From Arthrobacter sp. ov407 (lineage in GTDB: Bacteria; Actinomycetota; Actinomycetes; Actinomycetales; Micrococcaceae): a stretch of 64,000 nt of DNA. Position numbers and translations under genes: made by a program. Every line of letters begins with the position of its first letter. The first letter of the stretch is position 1. The stretch lies in assembly GCF_900102895.1 (NCBI RefSeq), contig NZ_FNGD01000001.1, forward strand, positions 186,001 through 250,000, given 5' to 3'. Of this stretch, positions 43,884 to 52,793 are shown one piece after another. The notes below the pieces were generated by a model. The model saw only the letters and a list, made by a program, of their open reading frames with translations. It was not told where the DNA came from and did no database searches.

Positions 43884-45262
43884 GCGCCCCTGAAACCATT
43901 ACCCCCGTCCCGGTCCGCCGCCGCATCCACCCGGCGTGGACCGTCGCCGCCGTGGCTTTCCTCGCACTCGTCGGCGCCGCGGGGTTCCGGGCAGCGCCGG
44001 GCGTGCTGATGGTGCCGTTGCAGAACGAGTTTGGCTGGTCCACCACCGTGCTCTCTGCCGCGGTCAGCATCAACCTCGTGCTCTTCGGGCTCACGGCGCC
44101 GTTCGCGGCAGCCCTCATGGAACGCTTCGGCATCCGCGCCGTCACGGCCGTGGCCCTGCTGCTGATCGGCGCCGGCAGCGCCCTGACGGTCTTCGTGACC
44201 CAGTCCTGGCAGATCCTGCTGACCTGGGGGCTGCTGATCGGGCTCGGCACCGGGTCCATGGCCCTGGTCTTCGCCGCCACCATCGCCAACACCTGGTTCG
44301 CCAAGAGCCGCGGCCTGGTCATCGGCATCCTCACCGCCGGCAGTGCCGCCGGACAACTCGTGTTCCTGCCCTTCATCGCCGCACTGGCCCAGGACCCGGG
44401 CTGGCGGCAGGCCTCGCTCCTCATCGGTGCCGGCGCGCTGGCCGTGGTGCCCCTCGTGCTGAAGTTCCTGAAGAACTCGCCAGCCGAGGTGGGCGTGCTG
44501 CCCTACGGGGCGACGCCGCCGTCCGCCGACGCAACTACCGGGCGGGACGCGTCCGAATCGACCGAGTCGGAATCAACCGGGCCGGCAACCGGGCGGGCAA
44601 CTCCCGGGCAGGAAACGGCGGCGCCCCGCCGGAACGCCGCGGTCCGTGCCTTGCAGGTCCTCAAACGGGCCAGCAAGGTACGTACATTCTGGGCCCTCGT
44701 GGCCGGTTTCGCGATCTGCGGCGCGACCACCAACGGGCTGATCGGCACCCACTTCATCCCCTCGGCCCATGACCACGGCATGCCCGAAACCACCGCGGCC
44801 GGCCTGCTCGCCGTCGTCGGGCTCTTCGACATCATCGGCACCATCGCCTCCGGCTGGCTCACGGACCGCTTCAACCCCCGGATCCTGCTCGCTGTGTACT
44901 ACCAGTTCCGCGGGATCGGGCTGCTGGTCCTGCCGCTGCTGCTCAGCGCCACCGTCCAGCCCAGCATGATCGTGTTCGTGGTCATCTACGGCCTGGACTG
45001 GGTGGCCACGGTGCCGCCGACCGCCGCGATCTGCCGCCAGGTGTTCGGAGCCGACGGGAGCGTCGTGTTCGGCTGGGTGTTCGCGGCCCACCAGCTCGGC
45101 GCGGCCGCCGCCGCCCTTGCGGCCGGAGCGGTCCGTGACGCCACCGGGCAGTACACCTACGCCTGGTTTGCCGCCGCCGCCATGTGCACCATCGCCGCCG
45201 TCATCAGCGCCACCATCCGCAAGAACGCCCGGATACCGGAGTCCGTCCCGGTTCCGGCGTAG
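43880..45262 (+). CDS. MFS transporter (oxalate/formate antiporter-like)
   Basis: This 460-residue protein has 12 predicted helices and a long polar central loop rich in Ser/Thr/Glu. GAAGFRAAPGVLMVPLQNEFGWSTTVLSAAVSINLVLFGLTAPFAAALMERFG is the OFA/MCT-like start, and ASGWLTDRFNPRILL is the second-half loop signature. It likely moves organic acids or drugs. It is translationally coupled to the HxlR regulator by ATGA; the ribosome entering from the 18-bp repeat region has no separate ribosome site visible. Confidence 0.87.
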   Translation: MSAPETITPVPVRRRIHPAWTVAAVAFLALVGAAGFRAAPGVLMVPLQNEFGWSTTVLSAAVSINLVLFGLTAPFAAALMERFGIRAVTAVALLLIGAGSALTVFVTQSWQILLTWGLLIGLGTGSMALVFAATIANTWFAKSRGLVIGILTAGSAAGQLVFLPFIAALAQDPGWRQASLLIGAGALAVVPLVLKFLKNSPAEVGVLPYGATPPSADATTGRDASESTESESTGPATGRATPGQETAAPRRNAAVRALQVLKRASKVRTFWALVAGFAICGATTNGLIGTHFIPSAHDHGMPETTAAGLLAVVGLFDIIGTIASGWLTDRFNPRILLAVYYQFRGIGLLVLPLLLSATVQPSMIVFVVIYGLDWVATVPPTAAICRQVFGADGSVVFGWVFAAHQLGAAAAALAAGAVRDATGQYTYAWFAAAAMCTIAAVISATIRKNARIPESVPVPA

Positions 45263-45363
45263 CTGTTCTGTAGACTGACCCGACAGCGAGGGCGCGTTTG
45301 CGCCGCCCTGGACGGAACCGACCAAACGGCCGCGTCTACACCAGCAGCCCGATTGGGGAATTC

Positions 45364-46740
45364 ATGTCAGTGCCCGATTCCGACCACAGCCCGGCGCGGC
45401 ACTCACCCGTCCCGCAGCTGCTCCGGCTCTCCGTTATCCTGGCCGCCGCCGCCGTGGGCTACTTCATCTGGATCTCGCTCGGCGTCTGGGCCAAGCACGG
45501 CCTGGACTTCAGCGTCTACTGGTACGGCGGCAAGATCCTCAACGACGCCGGCGCGGCGCCCTCAGACCTGTACAGGGGAAATGTGGACTGGGCCGGCGGG
45601 CCGAACCTGATGTTTACGTACCCGCCGTTCGCCGCCATGATCTTCGGCCTTTTGGCCCGGCTGCCCCAGGCGACGGCGCTGAACCTGTTCAACGCAGCCG
45701 GCGCCGTCGTGGCGATCCTGACCGCGGTCCGTGCGGTCCGGTACTGGAACGCGGAATCCTCCTGGCGCACCACCTTCCGGACTCCTGGCAACGGCTGGGC
45801 CGCCGCCGTCCTGGTCCTGGCGGTGCTGAACCTCGGTCCGTGGCGCGAGACCCTGGTGTTCGGCCAAATCAACGCCCTGCTAATGGGCCTGATCGCCGTG
45901 GACCTGCTGGCCCGCAACCCGCGTTGGACCCGGGGCTTCCCCGGCGGCGGCTTCCTGGTGGGCGTCGCAGCCGGCATCAAGCTGACGCCCTTGGTGTTCG
46001 GGCTCTACTATCTGGTCCGCAAGGACTGGCGCGGACTGGGCAATATGGCCGCGGGCTTCACCGCCACCGTGGTGATCGGCTGGCTGCTGCGCCCCGCGGA
46101 ATCCCTGCAGTTCTGGCTCCAGATGCTGCCGGACACCTCCCGGATGGGGGGAGCGGGCTATGTGGACAACCTGTCCCTCAAAGGCGCCCTGCTGCACTTC
46201 GGTGTCCCGGAGGCGCACGTCACCGTGCCGTGGCTGGTGCTGAGCCTGGCAGTTGTGGCCTTGGGCGCCGGAGTGATCAAGGCCGCCAGCGATCAGGGCG
46301 CCCGCGTCGTGGCCGTTTCGGCGACGGCGCTCACGATGCTGCTGATCAGCCCGGTCTCGTGGTCCCACCACTGGGTGTGGGTCGCGGCGGTATTTCCGGC
46401 TTTCGCCTGGACCCTGCGGGAAACCCCGCGCCGCTACGCCGGATTGCGCTGGACCATGGGCGCCGTGCTGGGCATCTCGATCCTCGTGTTCCTGTTCTCG
46501 CCCAAGACCATTGGAACAGCCCTCGGCGCCGAAAACCTCGATGTCCAGACGCCCGGGCTGTGGATCATGGCCTCCAGCGCCGGCGTCTTCTGCGCCGTGG
46601 CCCTGCTGGGGTGCTGGCTGGTAGCCCTGCGGCTGGATTCGCTGGCACCGGGGCTCGACCTGGCACACGGGCTCGGCCGTGCGTCCGGGCCGGTTGCTAA
46701 ACGGGACGTCCAGGCCGCCGCCTCTTCCTCCGCTTCGTAG
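45364..46740 (+). CDS. Glycosyltransferase family 87 membrane protein
   Basis: This 458-residue polytopic membrane enzyme has about 9-11 helices. LDFSVYWYGGKILNDAG, then PNLMFTYPPFAAMIFGLLARLP, then VAAGIKLTPLVFGLYYLVRKDWRG are the DUF2029/GT87 landmarks. Such proteins use polyprenyl-phosphate mannose to extend lipoglycans in actinobacteria. The acidic residues near the first loop fit the family's catalytic Asp. ATG 45364 has GGGGAA about five bases upstream. The acceptor is unknown. Confidence 0.85.
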   Translation: MSVPDSDHSPARHSPVPQLLRLSVILAAAAVGYFIWISLGVWAKHGLDFSVYWYGGKILNDAGAAPSDLYRGNVDWAGGPNLMFTYPPFAAMIFGLLARLPQATALNLFNAAGAVVAILTAVRAVRYWNAESSWRTTFRTPGNGWAAAVLVLAVLNLGPWRETLVFGQINALLMGLIAVDLLARNPRWTRGFPGGGFLVGVAAGIKLTPLVFGLYYLVRKDWRGLGNMAAGFTATVVIGWLLRPAESLQFWLQMLPDTSRMGGAGYVDNLSLKGALLHFGVPEAHVTVPWLVLSLAVVALGAGVIKAASDQGARVVAVSATALTMLLISPVSWSHHWVWVAAVFPAFAWTLRETPRRYAGLRWTMGAVLGISILVFLFSPKTIGTALGAENLDVQTPGLWIMASSAGVFCAVALLGCWLVALRLDSLAPGLDLAHGLGRASGPVAKRDVQAAASSSAS

Positions 46741-46801
46741 GCGCTCCTTTTCTGCGCCGCGTATAGGCGTCGCGCCAGCCGCCACCACTAGGCTGTTCGG
46801 C

Positions 46802-47563
46802 ATGAGCTCCTCTTCCCCCCGTAAGACGGCCCTTGTCACTGGCGTCGGCCGGCTCGCCGGAATCGGCGCCGGCATCGCGCGCCGCCTCGCCGCGGACGGC
46901 TGGGACCTCGTACTGACGTACTGGCAGGACTACGACGCCCGGATGCCATGGGGAGTCCAGCCGGACGACGTCGAACGCCTCACCGCAGAGCTGCAGGCGA
47001 TCGGCGCCGCCGTCGTGGCGCTGCCGGCGGATTTCCAGGACCCGGACGCCGTGGACCGGCTGATGGCCGCCGCTGCGGCCGAAGCCGGAACCCTGCAGGG
47101 CCTGGTGCTCAGCCATGCCGAATCCGTGGACTCCGGCATCCTGGACACGTCCCTGGCGAGCTTCGAGCGGCACTTCGCGGTCAACACCCGGGCCAGCTGG
47201 CAGCTGATTGCCGCGTTCGCCCGGCAGGCCGGCCCCGACGGCGGGGCCATCGTGGCGCTGACCAGTGACCACACCGCGTTCAACCTGCCCTATGGGGCAT
47301 CAAAGGGTGCCCTGGACAGGATCGTGATCGCAGCGGCCCGGGAATTTGGCCCGCTCGGGATCAGCTCCAACGTCCTCAACCCGGGACCGGTGGACACCGG
47401 CTGGATGGATGAGCCGCTCCGGGACGACCTGGCACGGCGGCACCCCGGCGGACGGCTGGGCACCCCGGCAGACGTAGCCGGCACGGTCGCGTTCCTGCTC
47501 TCGCCCGAGGGCCGCTGGATGTCCGGGCAGCTGGTCAAGGCCGACGGCGGCTTCTCCGCCTGA
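46802..47563 (+). CDS. SDR family oxidoreductase
   Basis: This 253-residue Rossmann enzyme has TALVTGVGRLAGIGAGIARRLAADG as the cofactor loop. Its catalytic Ser and Tyr-x-x-x-Lys are in VALTSDHTAFNLPYGASKGALD, and NVLNPGPVDTGWM follows. The cofactor loop is slightly expanded (an extra RLAG), which occurs in a subgroup annotated as 3-ketoacyl-ACP reductase-like. The substrate is unknown. TAGGCT (46789-46794) ends seven bases before the ATG, so it is likely leaderless. Confidence 0.88.
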   Translation: MSSSSPRKTALVTGVGRLAGIGAGIARRLAADGWDLVLTYWQDYDARMPWGVQPDDVERLTAELQAIGAAVVALPADFQDPDAVDRLMAAAAAEAGTLQGLVLSHAESVDSGILDTSLASFERHFAVNTRASWQLIAAFARQAGPDGGAIVALTSDHTAFNLPYGASKGALDRIVIAAAREFGPLGISSNVLNPGPVDTGWMDEPLRDDLARRHPGGRLGTPADVAGTVAFLLSPEGRWMSGQLVKADGGFSA

Positions 47564-47607
47564 GCCCGGCCGCGCCCCGCGACCGCGTCGGCGCGCCACC
47601 GGCGGGC

Positions 47608-48807
47608 CTAGCGGAAGGCTGGCAGACCCGTGATGTGCTGGCCCAGGATCAGGGTGTGGACTTCGTCGGTGCCTTCGTAGGTGCGGACGGATTCCAGGTT
47701 GGCGGCGTGCCGCAGCGGGGAATAGTCCAGCGTGATGCCGTTGCCGCCCAGGATGGTGCGCGCCTCCCGGGCAATAGCGAGCGCCTCCCTCACGTTGTTC
47801 AGCTTGCCGAGCGAGATTTGCTCCGGACGCAGCGTGCCGGCGTCCTTGAGCCGGCCCAGGTGCAGGGCGAGCAGGGTGCCCTTCTGGATTTCCAGGAGCA
47901 TGTTCACGAGTTTCTCCTGCGTCAGCTGGTATCCGGCCAGCGGCTTGCCGAATTGCAGCCGCTCCTGGGCGTAGGCCAGGGCGGCGTCGTAGGAATCCCG
48001 GGCGGCGCCCATCGCACCCCACGCGATTCCGTACCGGGCCTCGTTGAGGCAGGAGAAGGGGCCCCGCAGCCCCCGCGCCGCCGGCAGCAGCGCCTCCGGG
48101 CCCAGCCGGACGGCGTCGAACGTGATGTCGCACTGGATGGAGGCGCGCATCGAGAGCTTCTGCCCGATCGGGGTCGCGGTGACGCCCGCGGTGCCGGCCG
48201 GGACGAGGAAGCCGCGCACGCCGTCGTCGGTCATGGCCCACACCACCAGCACATCCGCCACGGACGCGAGCCCGATCCAGCGTTTGGCGCCGTCCAGGAC
48301 CCAGCCGGCGCTGTCGCCGGATCCGTCGCGGCGGGCGAAGGTCTTCATGGACGCCGGGTCGGAACCGGCGGTGGGTTCGGTCAGGGCAAACGCGCCGATC
48401 AGCTCGCCGGCGGCCATCCGGGGGAGCCACTCCTGCTTTTGGTCCTCGGAGCCCCACTTGTGGATGGCCGTCATGGCGAGGGAGCCCTGCACCGAGACGA
48501 ACGTGCGGACGCCGGAATCGCCGGCCTCGAGTTCCATGGCCGCGAGGCCGTATTCGACGGCGGAGCGGCCGGGGCAGCCGTAACCCTGAAGATGCATACC
48601 GAGCACGCCGAGCTCGCCAAGTTCCGGGGCGAGGTCCAGGGGGAACACGGCGTCCTCGTACCAGCCGGCGATATCCGGACGGATCCGCTGGTTCGTGAAA
48701 TCGCGGACGCGCTCGCGCACGGCCAGCTCCTCCGCGCTCAGCAGGGAATCGATCGCCAGGACATCGGAAACGTCGGAATCGTCGGGAATGCCAGCTTCGT
48801 TGCTCAT
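47608..48807 (-). CDS. Acyl-CoA dehydrogenase, glutaryl-CoA type
   Basis: The protein has 399 residues. FAD-binding segments GAFALTEPTAGSDPASMKTFARRD and DGAKRWIGLAS, the QLTQEKLVNMLLEIQKGTLLALHLGRLKD helix, and the catalytic Glu378 in RTYEGTDEVHTLILG place it in the glutaryl-CoA dehydrogenase branch. It would oxidise (and perhaps decarboxylate) glutaryl-CoA or a similar acyl-CoA in lysine/aromatic breakdown. No electron-transfer flavoprotein genes are adjacent. Confidence 0.9.
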   Translation of the reverse strand: MSNEAGIPDDSDVSDVLAIDSLLSAEELAVRERVRDFTNQRIRPDIAGWYEDAVFPLDLAPELGELGVLGMHLQGYGCPGRSAVEYGLAAMELEAGDSGVRTFVSVQGSLAMTAIHKWGSEDQKQEWLPRMAAGELIGAFALTEPTAGSDPASMKTFARRDGSGDSAGWVLDGAKRWIGLASVADVLVVWAMTDDGVRGFLVPAGTAGVTATPIGQKLSMRASIQCDITFDAVRLGPEALLPAARGLRGPFSCLNEARYGIAWGAMGAARDSYDAALAYAQERLQFGKPLAGYQLTQEKLVNMLLEIQKGTLLALHLGRLKDAGTLRPEQISLGKLNNVREALAIAREARTILGGNGITLDYSPLRHAANLESVRTYEGTDEVHTLILGQHITGLPAFR

Positions 48808-49029
48808 GCCAGCATCCTACGGCGGCTCCACTTACACCGCTGCGTCGGCGCTCCTGCCCGGTTCCTTCCGGACTCAGGCGCGGATCCCGACGGACGCTCC
48901 GGTGTCGCCGGGGCTGTCGGGGGATGGGCCGGAAAGCAACTGGGCAGGAGCGCTGCACGGGGCGGGGTAACCCGCTGGGGAACATGTCCCGTCGGAGCCC
49001 CGGCCGTGCCGCAGGCCTACACTGGTGCC

Positions 49030-49683
49030 ATGGAAACCGCATCTGTGCTTGCTGTCTGCAGGGTTCACCAGCTGCTCGATGATCCCGGCAGCGTCGGGGT
49101 GACCGCGATCGACAAGCGCCCCGTGGCCGGACCGGTGCGGGTCCACAAACTTGGCCTGCGCGGTGATGTCCAGGCCAGCAGGATCCACCACGGCGGCGAG
49201 GACCAGGCACTGTACGCGTATTCGCAGGATGACGCCGATTACTGGGCCGGCGAGCTCGGGCGGGACATGCCGCCGGGCATCTTCGGCGAAAACCTGCGGA
49301 TCACGGGCCTCAACGCCTCCAACGCCGTGATCGGCGAACGCTGGAAAATTGGACTGGACGTCGAGGTGGAAGTCACCTCACCCCGCATTCCCTGCGCTAC
49401 ATTCCAGCGCCGGATGGGCGAGCCGCACTGGGTCAAGCGGTTCGCCGAGGCTGGCCGGGTGGGAACCTACCTCCGGGTGGTCCGGACGGGCAGCATCGAA
49501 GCCGGAGACCACATCCACCGGCTCTTTGTCCCCGCCCACGGCGTGACGATCGCCAAGTGGTTCACCGATCCCACCCTGGAGGACATGGAGGCCCTGCGCG
49601 ACGCCGACGCCGACGGCCAGATCCGCCTGCAGCCCGAGTACCACCAGGGCTTCGAGCAGCTGCAGCGCCGGCTCGGGGTCTAG
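49030..49683 (+). CDS. MOSC domain protein (YiiM-like)
   Basis: The protein has 217 residues. The MOSC domain spans about 40-165: RIHHGGEDQALYAYSQDDADYWAGELGRDMPPGIFGENLRI, then SPRIPCATFQRRM with the conserved cysteine of the sulfur-carrier site, and a helical C-terminus. YiiM-like proteins reduce N-hydroxylated bases or handle Mo-sulfur chemistry. ATG 49030 follows a TACACT box by six bases, which predicts a leaderless mRNA. The frame is open far upstream, antisense to the dehydrogenase, and that part is not coding. Confidence 0.88.
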   Translation: METASVLAVCRVHQLLDDPGSVGVTAIDKRPVAGPVRVHKLGLRGDVQASRIHHGGEDQALYAYSQDDADYWAGELGRDMPPGIFGENLRITGLNASNAVIGERWKIGLDVEVEVTSPRIPCATFQRRMGEPHWVKRFAEAGRVGTYLRVVRTGSIEAGDHIHRLFVPAHGVTIAKWFTDPTLEDMEALRDADADGQIRLQPEYHQGFEQLQRRLGV

Positions 49684-50071
49684 GCCAGGTACGCCGGTGT
49701 GCGCAAGCTCACCGTCCGCCGTCGGCCCCTCAATTACCGCTGTCCTGATCCATGCCCTACACTTGAAATATCCCCCACTCCGGAAATCCCTTATTCCTGC
49801 CCAATTCTTGAGGCAGGACTGGCAAGTGTTGGGGCCCGCAACTGTGATGCGGGCATTTTCATAGGGAGAGCCGGCAAAAGAAAACGCTGTACAGACTGCT
49901 GGGATAGCAGCCAAGAGATGCAGCGGGAAGTCCTGCCACGGGATTGCGAAAGCGCCGGACTTCTGTGACCCGCCGGTCAACCGTACGCCCGGCAATTCGT
50001 GTCACGCGTACTGCGGCTCCGCTCACCTCGGGTTGTGCCGCTTGGCCCCTATGGATGAGGAAATTTCACCT
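49684..50071 (+). promoter_or_regulatory. Structured leader of the DEAD-box helicase gene with internal terminator
   Basis: This is the only gap longer than 300 bases without a gene. It holds a possible -10 TACACT (49758-49763) and then a terminator-like hairpin GCCCGCA/TGCGGGC (49834-49840, 49848-49854) followed by ATTTTC. Further hairpins (such as CTGCT-GGGAT-AGCAG near 49898) and an AAGTCC/GGACTT pair follow. A transcript from the first promoter would pass an intrinsic terminator before the gene, an arrangement that suits attenuation. It may instead simply be the end of the MOSC gene with a second promoter downstream. Confidence 0.5.
49834..49860 (+). terminator. Intrinsic terminator/attenuator in the helicase leader
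   Basis: A perfect seven-base stem (49834-49840 with 49848-49854) has a seven-base loop and is followed directly by ATTTTC. Confidence 0.65.
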
Positions 50072-52189
50072 ATGCCCGAAAATCAGAACAACTCCGTCGA
50101 CACCGAAAACGTTCAGAGCGACGTCGAGACTTCTGAAACGGCTGCACCCGCAGCCGGCTCCGCCCCGGAATTCACCGAGGCTCCTGCGAACTTTGTAGCA
50201 CCGGCCGCCGAGGCTGCCCCGCAGGCTGACACCAAGACCGAGGCCACTTCCGCCCCGGCCAAGGACGAGGACGCCGAGGATGAAGGCGTCAAGTTCGTAG
50301 ACCTCGGCATCGACGGCCGTGTCCTCGCCGCCCTCCAGGACGTCGGCTACGAGAAGCCGTCCCCGATCCAGGCAGCAACCATCCCGCTGCTGCTCGAAGG
50401 CCGCGACGTCGTGGGCCTGGCCCAGACCGGTACCGGTAAGACTGCAGCATTCGCAGTACCGGCACTGTCCCGCCTGGCCGAGCTCCACGACCTCAACGGC
50501 CCGTCCCGCAAGACCCAGGCCCTGGTGCTGGCTCCTACCCGTGAGCTCGCCCTCCAGGTCGCCGAGGCCTTCACCTCCTACGCCAAGCACATCGACGACT
50601 TCACCGTCCTCCCGGTGTACGGCGGCTCCGCCTACGGCCCCCAGCTCGCCGGCCTGCGCCGCGGCGCCCAGGTTGTTGTCGGTACCCCCGGCCGTGTCAT
50701 CGACCACATCTCCAAGGGTTCCCTCGACCTGTCCGAACTCCAGTACCTCGTGCTGGATGAGGCCGACGAGATGCTCCGCATGGGCTTCGCCGAAGACGTT
50801 GAGCAGATCTTCCAGCAGACCCCCGCGGGCCGCCAGGTTGCGCTGTTCTCCGCCACGATGCCGAGCCAGATCCGCCGGCTTTCCAAGCAGTACCTGAACA
50901 ACCCGGCCGAGGTGCAGGTCAAGTCCAAGACCACCACGGGCGCCAACACCCGCCAGCGCTACCTGCAGGTCATGGGCCCGCACAAGCTCGACGCGCTGAC
51001 CCGCATCCTCGAGGTCGAAGAGTTCGAGGGCGTCATCGCCTTCGTGCGGACCAAGATGGCCACCGAGGACCTCGCCGACAAGCTGCGCGCCCGCGGCTTC
51101 CAGGCTGCCGCGATCAACGGCGACATCCCGCAGCAGCAGCGTGAGCGCACGGTCGAGGCCCTGCGCGACGGCAAGATCGACATCCTTGTCGCCACCGACG
51201 TCGCCGCCCGCGGCCTCGACGTCGAGCGCGTCAGCCACGTGGTCAACTACGACATCCCGCACGACACCGAGTCCTACGTCCACCGCATCGGCCGCACCGG
51301 CCGCGCAGGCCGTTCCGGCGACGCGATCCTGTTCATGACGCCGCGCGAGAAGTACCTGCTGCGTTCCATCGAGAAGGCAACCCGCCAGCCGGTGGAGCAG
51401 ATGCACCTGCCCACGGCCGAGACCGTCAACACGCTGCGCCTGGGCAAGTTCGCCGAGCGCATCACGGAGACCCTCGAGTCCGAGGACGTCGCCGCGTTCC
51501 GCGACCTCATCTCCTCCTACGAGGAAGAGCACAACGTGCCGGCCTCGGAGATCGCGGCCGCACTGGCCGTCATGGCCCAGGGCGGGCAGCCGCTCCTGGT
51601 CAAGGAACTGCCGGCAGCGCCCGAGTTCCAGAAGCGCGAGCGCTCCAAGGACGGCTTCGGCTCACGCGGCCCGACCCGCACCCTGACCGAGGGCAACGCC
51701 ACCTACCGGATCGCCGTCGGACGCCGCCAGCGCGTCATGCCGGGTTCGATCGTTGGCGCCATTGCCAACGAAGGCGGCATCTCCTCGGCCCAGATCGGCG
51801 GCATCGACATCCGCTCGGACCACTCCCTCGTGGAGCTCCCGGCGGACCTGAGCGCCGATCAGCTGAAGGCACTGTCCCGCACCCGGATCGGCGGCGAGCT
51901 GATCCACCTCGAGCTCGACAACGGCCGCAAGCCCTCCGGGGACCGCGGCTCCTACCAGGGCAACCGTGGCGGCGACCGCGGCGGGGACCGGGGCGGCTAC
52001 TCCGGTGGCAGCGGCAACTTCAAGGGCAACGGCGGCTTCAAGCGCGAATTCCGCAAGGGCGACGGCGAGCGGTCCTCCGCTGACCGTGGCGGCCGCTCCT
52101 TCAGTGAGCGCTCCGAGCAGCGCAGCTTCGGCGCTGACACCCGCAAGCCCCGCACCGAAGGCGGCTTCAAGCCCCGCAACAAGTGGTAA
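50072..52189 (+). CDS. deaD: DEAD-box RNA helicase with DbpA-type RNA-binding domain
   Basis: The protein has 705 residues. An acidic disordered start (1-72) precedes the helicase core: the Q-motif region FVDLGIDGRVLAALQDVGYEKPSPIQ, Walker A AQTGTGKT (about 117-124), DEAD at 229-232, FSATMPSQIRR, and HRIGRTGRAGR in domain 2. The DbpA-like RNA-binding domain (YRIAVGRRQRVMPGSIVGAIANEGGISSAQIGGIDI) follows, then a long Gly/Arg/Asp-rich tail ending GGFKPRNKW. It remodels structured RNA in ribosome assembly and cold adaptation. ATG 50072 has GAGGAA nine bases upstream; an earlier in-frame ATG lies at 50051. Confidence 0.94.
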   Translation: MPENQNNSVDTENVQSDVETSETAAPAAGSAPEFTEAPANFVAPAAEAAPQADTKTEATSAPAKDEDAEDEGVKFVDLGIDGRVLAALQDVGYEKPSPIQAATIPLLLEGRDVVGLAQTGTGKTAAFAVPALSRLAELHDLNGPSRKTQALVLAPTRELALQVAEAFTSYAKHIDDFTVLPVYGGSAYGPQLAGLRRGAQVVVGTPGRVIDHISKGSLDLSELQYLVLDEADEMLRMGFAEDVEQIFQQTPAGRQVALFSATMPSQIRRLSKQYLNNPAEVQVKSKTTTGANTRQRYLQVMGPHKLDALTRILEVEEFEGVIAFVRTKMATEDLADKLRARGFQAAAINGDIPQQQRERTVEALRDGKIDILVATDVAARGLDVERVSHVVNYDIPHDTESYVHRIGRTGRAGRSGDAILFMTPREKYLLRSIEKATRQPVEQMHLPTAETVNTLRLGKFAERITETLESEDVAAFRDLISSYEEEHNVPASEIAAALAVMAQGGQPLLVKELPAAPEFQKRERSKDGFGSRGPTRTLTEGNATYRIAVGRRQRVMPGSIVGAIANEGGISSAQIGGIDIRSDHSLVELPADLSADQLKALSRTRIGGELIHLELDNGRKPSGDRGSYQGNRGGDRGGDRGGYSGGSGNFKGNGGFKREFRKGDGERSSADRGGRSFSERSEQRSFGADTRKPRTEGGFKPRNKW

Positions 52190-52205
52190 CCACTAGCACT
52201 ATCTG

Positions 52206-52238
52206 AGAACGGGCCGGCTCCCTGAGCCGGCCCGTTCT
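52206..52238 (+). terminator. deaD terminator
   Basis: AGAACGGGCCGGCTC (52206-52220) pairs with 52224-52238 through a three-base loop. TGCTTAAGTTTTT follows. Confidence 0.92.
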
Positions 52239-52383
52239 TGCTTAAGTTTTTCCGCCCTCGTGTTCACTTCGTCACAGCCGGGGCGGGCGGCCGCCCCGGG
52301 CACCCGGTTTTGGCTCCCGGGACCGTGCCCAGAGCCCGGATTTCCGCCGTTTTCGGCGGGTTCGACGTCGTCCGGCCGCCGAT

Positions 52384-52412
52384 TTGTTGGTGGGCGAATC
52401 TTCCGGTAGAGT
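52384..52412 (+). promoter_or_regulatory. tRNA-Thr/tRNA-Met promoter
   Basis: TTGTTG (52384-52389), a 17-base spacer and TAGAGT (52407-52412) predict a start near 52419, five bases before the tRNA. Confidence 0.65.
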
Positions 52413-52423
52413 ATTTACTCGTT

Positions 52424-52495
52424 GCCCCCCTAGCTCAGTGGTAGAGCGCGTTCTTGGTAAGAACGAGGTCACCGGATCGATTCCGGTGGGGGGCT
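52424..52495 (+). tRNA. tRNA-Thr (GGU)
   Basis: GCCCCCC (52424-52430) pairs with GGGGGGC (52488-52494), with discriminator T. The D-arm has AGCTCAGTGGTAGAGC, the anticodon loop TTCTTGGTAAGAA gives GGU, and the T-arm contains ATCGATT. It lies 62 bases before tRNA-Met, probably on one transcript. Confidence 0.96.
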
Positions 52496-52557
52496 CTGGA
52501 TGAGGGCCTGTGTCAAGGCGGTTTTTGACCGGCTTAGCGCAGGTTTTCCTCATTTAT

Positions 52558-52631
52558 GGCGGTGTAGCTCAGTTGGTTAGAGCGCACGACTCATAATCGT
52601 GAGGTCGGGAGATCGAGCCTCCCCACCGCTA
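52558..52631 (+). tRNA. tRNA-Met (CAU)
   Basis: GGCGGTG (52558-52564) pairs with CACCGCT (G-U at the end), with discriminator A at 52631. The D-arm is AGCTCAGTTGGTTAGAGC, and the anticodon loop GACTCATAATC gives CAU. It lacks the C1-A72 mismatch and GGG/CCC stem of the initiator, so it is an elongator methionine tRNA, though an Ile2 identity cannot be fully excluded without knowing the modification enzyme. Confidence 0.94.
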
Positions 52632-52636
52632 CAGGC

Positions 52637-52671
52637 AAGACCCCCGGAATCCTTGAGATTCCGGGGGTCTT
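52637..52671 (+). terminator. tRNA-Met intrinsic terminator
   Basis: AAGACCCCCGGAATC (52637-52651) pairs perfectly with 52657-52671 around CTTGA and is followed by TTTCTGTTT. A close copy lies 948 bases further on (53588-53617). Confidence 0.95.
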
Positions 52672-52793
52672 TTCTGTTTCCTGCTGAGGGACGTCTCCGA
52701 AAGGTATGGACAACGACGGCCCCCTGCGGAACCCTTGAGGTGAAAAACCAGGTCGTCCGACATCGGACGCCGCTGTGTCAGGAGGAAAGGAAA

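Noticed and set aside
47635..49029. Very long open frame antisense to the acyl-CoA dehydrogenase, continuous with the MOSC gene
   Set aside because: The upstream 465 codons mirror the dehydrogenase codons on the other strand and have no family pattern. High GC leaves antisense frames open, and the MOSC domain begins only at 49030.
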